Shown here: piece after piece, positions 1-3,334 of the stretch
Layout of the letters: each line of letters starts with the position of its first letter
Position numbering within the stretch: the stretch's first letter is position 1
Assembly: GCA_015661135.1 (NCBI GenBank)
Contig: JACVXW010000091.1
Span: 1 to 5,457 of the forward strand
DNA: 5,457 nt
Reading direction: 5' to 3'
Origin: Chloroflexota bacterium
GTDB lineage: Bacteria > Chloroflexota > Limnocylindria > Limnocylindrales > CSP1-4
The notes under the pieces: generated by a model
Databases searched by the model: none
What the model saw: the letters and a program-made list of their open reading frames with translations, nothing else
Told to the model about the DNA's origin: nothing
Position numbers and translations under genes: made by a program

Positions 1-764
1 TCCCCGTCGCGGAGGGGGCAGACGGCGCCCTCCTCGGCGACGTGATCCGGGCACCGGAGATCCATGGTGAAGGCGGGATCGGCAGCACGGTCCTCCCGCC
101 ATCGCCGGTCGGTGCCCGCCCCGAGGGTGCGGTTGCGCTGATCGCGCGGATCCTGCGCGAGTCGGCCGTGCCCGTGGCCATCGCGCCGGTCGGGCCGCTG
201 ACGAACATCGCCCTGCTGCTCCGCCTCCACCCGGGCCTCGCCGATCGCATCGCCCACCTCTCGATCATGGGCGGCTCGATCGGGGAGGGGAACAAGACCG
301 TCTCCGCGGAGTTCAACATCTATGCCGATCCAGAAGCCGCGGACGTCGTCTTCCGGTCCGGCATCCCGATCACGATGATGGGCCTGGACGTCACCCACCA
401 GGCGCTGCTGGACGGCGCCGCCGTCGCGCGGCTGCGCGGCCTCGGGACCGGCTCCGGTGCCATCGCCGCGGAGCTGGTGGACTTCGCCCTTGAGCGCGAG
501 CGGGCCTGGTATGACGCGCCGGCGGCGGCGATCCACGACGCGGTCGCCGTCGCCCACTTGGCAATCCCGGACCTCGTCTCGGTGGCCCCGTACCACGTCG
601 AGGTGGACGTGACCCACGGCGCCGCCCGCGGCCGGACGATCTGCGAAGGTCACCCCCGCCGACTCGCCCGCTCCGGCCGCCGGACGAACGCGGAGGTCGG
701 CATTCGGCTCGATCCAGAGCGGTTCGAGGGTATCCTCGTGGACGCCTTCGCTCGGCTCCCGTAG
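1..764 (+). CDS. Nucleoside hydrolase (IunH/RihA-C type), 3' part, cut by left edge
   Basis: The reading frame is open from base 3 (codons at 3, 6, 9...) to a TAG ending at 764, giving 253 codons. The family is usually about 310-320 residues, so roughly 60 N-terminal residues are off the window, including the DxDPGxDD calcium-binding motif. Visible family motifs in order are HGEGGIG (63-83), VGPLTN with the calcium-contacting Thr (189-206), and GNKTVSAEFNIYADPEAA, whose Asn (291-293), Glu (309-311) and Asn (315-317) match substrate-binding positions. IHDAVAV follows, with the conserved His-Asp pair (534-539). Members hydrolyse the N-glycosidic bond of purine and/or pyrimidine ribonucleosides to a free base plus ribose in the cytoplasm. 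All visible active-site positions are intact, so the enzyme looks functional. Substrate preference cannot be read from this part. GTG at 42 is internal and not the start. The next gene follows after 23 nt. Confidence 0.93.
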   Translation, partial: PVAEGADGALLGDVIRAPEIHGEGGIGSTVLPPSPVGARPEGAVALIARILRESAVPVAIAPVGPLTNIALLLRLHPGLADRIAHLSIMGGSIGEGNKTVSAEFNIYADPEAADVVFRSGIPITMMGLDVTHQALLDGAAVARLRGLGTGSGAIAAELVDFALERERAWYDAPAAAIHDAVAVAHLAIPDLVSVAPYHVEVDVTHGAARGRTICEGHPRRLARSGRRTNAEVGIRLDPERFEGILVDAFARLP

Positions 765-787
765 GTGCGTCCGACGAGCGCCATGCC

Positions 788-1543
788 ATGCGAAGACCGT
801 CGGCTCTCGTGGTGGTGGTCACCGCCATCCTTGGCGGGGCGGTCCTTGCTGCGTGCGACGCGCATGCACCGAGCGCGACGGCGCCGAACCCACCGGCAAC
901 CGACCCGGTGAACGGCACCGGCGCCCCGTCCCCCGGGGGCGCGACTCTGCGCTACGTTGCCCTCGGCGACTCGTACACGATCGGCACCTCGGTCGGGATC
1001 GCCGAGCGCTGGCCGGACCAGCTCGTGGCAGCCCTGGGCCCGCAGCCGCCGACGCTCCAGCTGGTTGCCAACCTCGGCGTCAACGGATTCACCTCACGCG
1101 ACGTCCTCGACATCGAACTGCCACAGCTCGCCGGGCTGGATCCCGAGTTCTTCACCCTCCTCGTGGGCGTCAACGACATCGTCCAGGGCGTGCCCGAGAC
1201 GACGTTCCGCCGGAACGTCACGACCATCCTCGACGACCTCGTCGCGCGCGTCGGGGCGGAACGAATCGTGGTCGTCACGACGCCGGACTACACCGTGACT
1301 CCGGCTGGCGGCAACTTCGGCGACCCCGCCCAGCAGGCCGCCGGCATCCGGTTGAACAACCAGGTCATCACGATGCTGGCGGAAGCGCGTGGCATCGTCG
1401 TGGTGGACATCCACGACATCTCGCTCGGGGCCGCGACGGATCGTTCGCTCGTGGCCCGCGACGGCCTCCACCCCAGCGGCGCCCAGTACGCGCTGTGGGT
1501 CGCGCGGATCCTGCCTGCGGTGGAGGCCCTGCTCGGCCGCTGA
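788..1543 (+). CDS. SGNH/GDSL-family hydrolase, predicted lipoprotein
   Basis: A 251-residue protein. The N-terminus has two Arg, a hydrophobic stretch (residues 5-19) and a lipobox LAAC with Cys23, so it should be exported and lipid-anchored. A Pro/Ala/Thr-rich linker (about 24-52) precedes the catalytic domain. SGNH blocks are all present: GDS with nucleophile Ser62; a Gly97/Asn99 region for block II; GVND with Asn129 for block III; and DGLHPS with Asp225 and His228 for block V. Such enzymes are esterases, lipases or acyl-group hydrolases; the substrate is not predictable. ATG 788 is preferred because it puts the signal peptide at the very start. The ATG at 783 is out of frame. There is no Shine-Dalgarno-like sequence. 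The 23-nt gap suggests co-transcription with the nucleoside hydrolase gene, perhaps with coupled translation. No residue needed for catalysis is missing. Confidence 0.92.
   Translation: MRRPSALVVVVTAILGGAVLAACDAHAPSATAPNPPATDPVNGTGAPSPGGATLRYVALGDSYTIGTSVGIAERWPDQLVAALGPQPPTLQLVANLGVNGFTSRDVLDIELPQLAGLDPEFFTLLVGVNDIVQGVPETTFRRNVTTILDDLVARVGAERIVVVTTPDYTVTPAGGNFGDPAQQAAGIRLNNQVITMLAEARGIVVVDIHDISLGAATDRSLVARDGLHPSGAQYALWVARILPAVEALLGR
1505..1540 (+). repeat. Imperfect 36-bp direct repeat, copy 1 (end of the SGNH gene)
   Basis: The last 12 codons of the SGNH gene, reading RILPAVEALLGR, resemble 1759-1794 in the gap downstream. By hand alignment 28 of 36 bases match without gaps, including an 11-base exact run, gcggtggaggc. 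The two copies start 254 bp apart in the same direction. Confidence 0.45.
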
Positions 1544-1567
1544 GGCCCCACTGGCCGAGGCGTCTCG

Positions 1568-1617
1568 CGACCAGTCGATGGTCGACGGATCGACCAAGCA
1601 ACCGGCGTCGCGCCGGT
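1568..1617 (+). terminator. Terminator-like hairpin cluster after the SGNH gene
   Basis: Starting 25 nt past the stop codon, three arms CGACCA (1568-1573), TGGTCGA (1579-1585) and TCGACCA (1590-1596) can form two mutually exclusive stems. A separate GC-rich stem of 7 bp with a 3-nt loop follows at 1601-1617 (ACCGGCG-TCG-CGCCGGT). The position suits termination of the iunH-SGNH transcript. No T-run follows, so this is not a classical intrinsic terminator. It could instead be a protein-binding site. Confidence 0.4.
1579..1596. repeat. 18-bp palindromic element, copy 1
   Basis: The sequence TGGTCGACGGATCGACCA has perfect 7-bp arms around CGGA. A second copy at 1711-1728 matches at 15 of 18 positions. 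An extra half-site CGACCA lies at 1568-1573, so three half-sites are spaced 11-12 bp apart, about one helical turn each. This suits a dimeric regulator or a hairpin. No regulator gene is visible. Confidence 0.5.
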
Positions 1618-1710
1618 ACTGCGCCCGTCCGTCGTCGAATGGCTCGTCTGTTGGCCAAGCGGAGGATGAGCCGTCGGACTGGCCCAGTCGGCGGGTGCTC
1701 CTTCGTCAGA

Positions 1711-1728
1711 TGGTCGATTGAGCGACCA
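1711..1728. repeat. 18-bp palindromic element, copy 2
   Basis: The sequence TGGTCGATTGAGCGACCA has 6-bp perfect arms TGGTCG and CGACCA. It differs from copy 1 at three central positions, so the palindromic arms are conserved and the centre varies, as in operator sites. It lies about 80 bp before the candidate -10 box at 1808 and about 280 bp before the permease start. Confidence 0.5.
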
Positions 1729-1758
1729 CGTGACAGTCGCGCCGCGTCCTGCCGGGAC

Positions 1759-1794
1759 CGCATCCGTCCCGCGGTGGAGGCGCTCCTCCGGCGC
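1759..1794 (+). repeat. Imperfect 36-bp direct repeat, copy 2 (possible gene remnant)
   Basis: Read in the frame starting at 1759 this gives RIRPAVEALLRR, matching 10 of 12 residues of the SGNH C-terminus. A TGAG at 1800-1803 lies near where the SGNH stop falls in copy 1. No convincing similarity to the SGNH gene continues upstream, and no GDS, GVND or DGLHPS motif is found in this gap. It could be a trace of a decayed tandem copy or chance similarity of GC-rich sequence. Confidence 0.3.
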
Positions 1795-1813
1795 CGACAT
1801 GAGCGCCTATCAT
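1778..1813 (+). promoter_or_regulatory. Candidate promoter with adjacent inverted repeat
   Basis: The hexamer TATCAT (1808-1813) is a good -10 box. A start of transcription about 7 nt further on would lie within a few bases of the ATG at 1823. No clear TTGACA-like -35 box is seen. An inverted repeat with 8-bp arms, AGGCGCTC (1778-1785) and GAGCGCCT (1801-1808), spans the expected -35/-10 spacer and touches the -10 box, so a bound repressor there would block polymerase. This promoter may serve the small ORF and the permease. Confidence 0.4.
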
Positions 1814-1822
1814 GCAGCGGTC

Positions 1823-1903
1823 ATGGATGAACGCGAGTTGATGAACGTGGCCCTCGGGCGCACGTCGCTGGTGGTTGCGGCCAGCGACGGCCCGGGTTCA
1901 TGA
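1823..1903 (+). CDS. Possible small leaderless ORF, 26 codons, function unknown
   Basis: ATG at 1823 to TGA at 1901-1903 encodes MDERELMNVALGRTSLVVAA followed by SDGPGS. The frame is open further upstream to a TTG at 1718, but ATG 1823 is chosen because it lies 9 nt past a TATCAT box, the same geometry as the dnaE start. The peptide has no signal sequence, no membrane segment and no run of a single amino acid typical of attenuation leaders. Its start loosely recalls the N-terminus of adenine deaminases (an ALGR stretch followed by LV), which would suit the nearby nucleoside hydrolase, but this is from memory and weak. It may be a leader peptide for the permease gene 103 nt downstream, a gene remnant, or not translated. 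Confidence 0.3.
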   Translation: MDERELMNVALGRTSLVVAASDGPGS

Positions 1904-1948
1904 GGCGGAGCAGAACTCTCTCCCGCATCTCTCCGCTCTCCTCCGCTA

Positions 1949-1963
1949 CTGAAGCCACTTCAG
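1949..1963. promoter_or_regulatory. Perfect 15-bp palindrome before the permease gene
   Basis: CTGAAG-CCA-CTTCAG has perfect 6-bp arms, unusually A/T-containing for this GC-rich gap, and ends 43 nt before the permease ATG. It could be an operator or a short hairpin in the leader mRNA. No -10 box of good quality lies between it and the start codon. Confidence 0.35.
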
Positions 1964-2006
1964 CCGATCTGCCGCCGAGCCAGAGCGCTCTCGTGGCCCG
2001 CTGAAC

Positions 2007-3269
2007 ATGGACGTCTACATCGCGGGCGGGATCTTCCTCGTCGCGTATGGGCTGATCGCCTCCGAGCGCTTCGATCGAACGCTGGTCGCGCTGCTCGGCG
2101 GCCTGCTCGTCGTCGCCCTCGGGGTCATCCACCAGGACGAGGCCTTCGCCGCGATCGACTTCAACGTCCTCTTCCTGCTGGCCGGGATGATGGTCCTCGC
2201 CGGGGGCCTCGGCCAGACCGGTTTCTTCGAGTACGTCGCCGCCCATGCGATTCGCCTGTCCCGGGGCCGTCCATTCCGACTCCTGATCATCCTGTCGCTT
2301 GTCACGGCGGTCCTCTCGGCCCTGCTCGACAATGTCACGACGGTGGTGCTGCTCACGCCGGTGACGCTGTCGATGGCCCGAAAGCTCCGGGTCTCGCCCT
2401 TTCCCTACCTGATCAGTCAGATCCTCGCATCGAACATCGGTGGCACGGCGACGCTCATCGGTGACCCGCCGAACATCCTGATCGGTTCGGCCGCCGGCCT
2501 CGACTTCGCCGACTTCCTCTTCAACCTCGCGCCCGTCGTCCTCATCATCCTGGTCGCGTTCCTGGTGATCATGCGGCTGGTGTTCGGCCGATCGATGGAG
2601 GACGACGCCGACCGGCTGGACGTCCTCGCCGAGCTGGATCCCGCCATCGCGATCAAGGACCGACGGCTGATGTACCGCGCGCTGGCCGTGCTCGGCCTGA
2701 CCATCGCCGGCTTCCTGGCCCACTCGGCCATCGGACTCGAGGCGGCGACCATCGCGCTGCTGGGCGCCACGATCCTGATGATCGTGGGCCCCCTCAATCC
2801 GCGCGAGTCGCTCCGGGACATCGAGTGGAACACCCTGTTCTTCTTCATCGGGCTGTTCATGCTGGTTGAAGCCGTGGTCAGCGTCGGGATCATCGACGGG
2901 GTCGCCGTCGCGCTTGCCGAAGCCGCCGGTGGCCGGCTCGACATGGCCACGATCGGCCTCCTCTGGCTCTCCGCCGTTGCGTCTGCGATCATCGACAACA
3001 TTCCCTACACCGCGACGGCGATCCCGGTCGTCGAGCGCCTCATCGAAAGCGGTCTCCGGGCCGAGCCGCTGTGGTGGTCGCTCGCCCTCGGCGCGTGTCT
3101 CGGCGGCAACCTGACAATCGTCGGCGCCTCGGCGAACATCGTCGTCGCCAACCTCGCGGCCCGGGACGGCCACCCGATCACGTTCATGCAGTTCTTCCGA
3201 ATTGGCCTGGGCGTCGTCCTTGTCTCGCTGGCGATCTCGACGGCGTACCTCTACCTGAGGTACTTGTAG
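2007..3269 (+). CDS. ArsB/NhaD-type permease (ion transporter superfamily), substrate unknown
   Basis: A 420-residue inner-membrane protein with about 11-12 hydrophobic segments in two related halves split by a charged, probably cytoplasmic loop (about 195-220, MEDDADRLD...). Each half carries a paired signature. In half one this is LLDNVTTVVLL (Asp108-Asn109) and ASNIGGTATLIGDPPNI (141-157). In half two it is IIDNIPYTA (Asp330-Asn331) and GACLGGNLTIVGASANIVV (362-380). These broken-helix Asn/Gly/Thr motifs form the substrate and ion site in the SLC13/ArsB/NhaD superfamily. Length is typical, so it looks complete. Known relatives move arsenite, Na+/H+ or carboxylates. No arsR, arsC or other guide gene is near, so naming it ArsB or NhaD would be unsafe. 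ATG 2007 is the first normal start in a frame open further upstream, and it sits just before the first membrane segment. It lacks a Shine-Dalgarno sequence. Confidence 0.92.
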   Translation: MDVYIAGGIFLVAYGLIASERFDRTLVALLGGLLVVALGVIHQDEAFAAIDFNVLFLLAGMMVLAGGLGQTGFFEYVAAHAIRLSRGRPFRLLIILSLVTAVLSALLDNVTTVVLLTPVTLSMARKLRVSPFPYLISQILASNIGGTATLIGDPPNILIGSAAGLDFADFLFNLAPVVLIILVAFLVIMRLVFGRSMEDDADRLDVLAELDPAIAIKDRRLMYRALAVLGLTIAGFLAHSAIGLEAATIALLGATILMIVGPLNPRESLRDIEWNTLFFFIGLFMLVEAVVSVGIIDGVAVALAEAAGGRLDMATIGLLWLSAVASAIIDNIPYTATAIPVVERLIESGLRAEPLWWSLALGACLGGNLTIVGASANIVVANLAARDGHPITFMQFFRIGLGVVLVSLAISTAYLYLRYL

Positions 3270-3292
3270 GAGCGTCCGGCCGGGATGGAGTG

Positions 3293-3324
3293 CGAGCCAT
3301 CTCGGGCTCGTTACGGGCTACCAT
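3293..3324 (+). promoter_or_regulatory. Probable dnaE promoter with overlapping hairpin
   Basis: TACCAT at 3319-3324 is a -10-like box ending 10 nt before the dnaE ATG. Transcription would then start near 3331, giving a leader of about 4 nt or none. CGAGCC (3293-3298) and GGCTCG (3305-3310) form a 6-bp inverted repeat around ATCTCG across the expected -35 position. No TTGACA-like box is present. The inverted repeat could be an operator or the weak end hairpin of the permease transcript, whose stop is at 3267-3269. Confidence 0.45.
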
Positions 3325-3334
3325 TGCCCTCCCG

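Larger units (their letters stand above)
1544..2006. other. 463-nt gap rich in inverted repeats
   Basis: No open frame here resembles a known full-length protein. The stretch holds several perfect inverted repeats: CGACCA/TGGTCG (1568-1584), TGGTCGA/TCGACCA (1579-1596), ACCGGCG/CGCCGGT (1601-1617), GACTGG/CCAGTC (1677-1689), TGGTCG/CGACCA (1711-1728), CGGGAC/GTCCCG (1753-1771), AGGCGCTC/GAGCGCCT (1778-1808) and CTGAAG/CTTCAG (1949-1963). It also has a pyrimidine-rich stretch at about 1916-1947. It should contain the end of the upstream transcript and the control region of the permease gene. In GC-rich DNA some short inverted repeats arise by chance, so the individual ones deserve less weight than the repeated 18-bp element. 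Confidence 0.6.

Noticed and set aside
1389..1721. A 110-codon plus-strand frame crossing the SGNH stop
   Set aside because: The first half is a shadow of the SGNH gene. The second half shows no recognisable motif and has no start signal of its own.
853..1830. A 325-codon plus-strand frame overlapping the SGNH gene
   Set aside because: It is an Arg/Pro-rich out-of-frame reading of the SGNH gene that runs into the gap. Only its short tail at 1759-1794 is of interest, as a possible remnant.
1821..3173. A 450-residue open frame on the minus strand opposite the permease gene
   Set aside because: The translation is a highly charged Asp/Glu/Arg/Gln-rich sequence with no motif, as expected from the complement of hydrophobic membrane-protein codons. 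The plus strand encodes a convincing permease.
2007..3269. Naming the permease arsB as part of an arsenic resistance operon
   Set aside because: No arsR, arsC, arsA or arsM-like gene lies nearby in the window, and the superfamily covers several substrates.
3276..3283. Palindrome CCGGCCGG after the permease stop
   Set aside because: An 8-bp GC-only palindrome is expected often by chance in this base composition, and no T-run follows, so it is not called a terminator.
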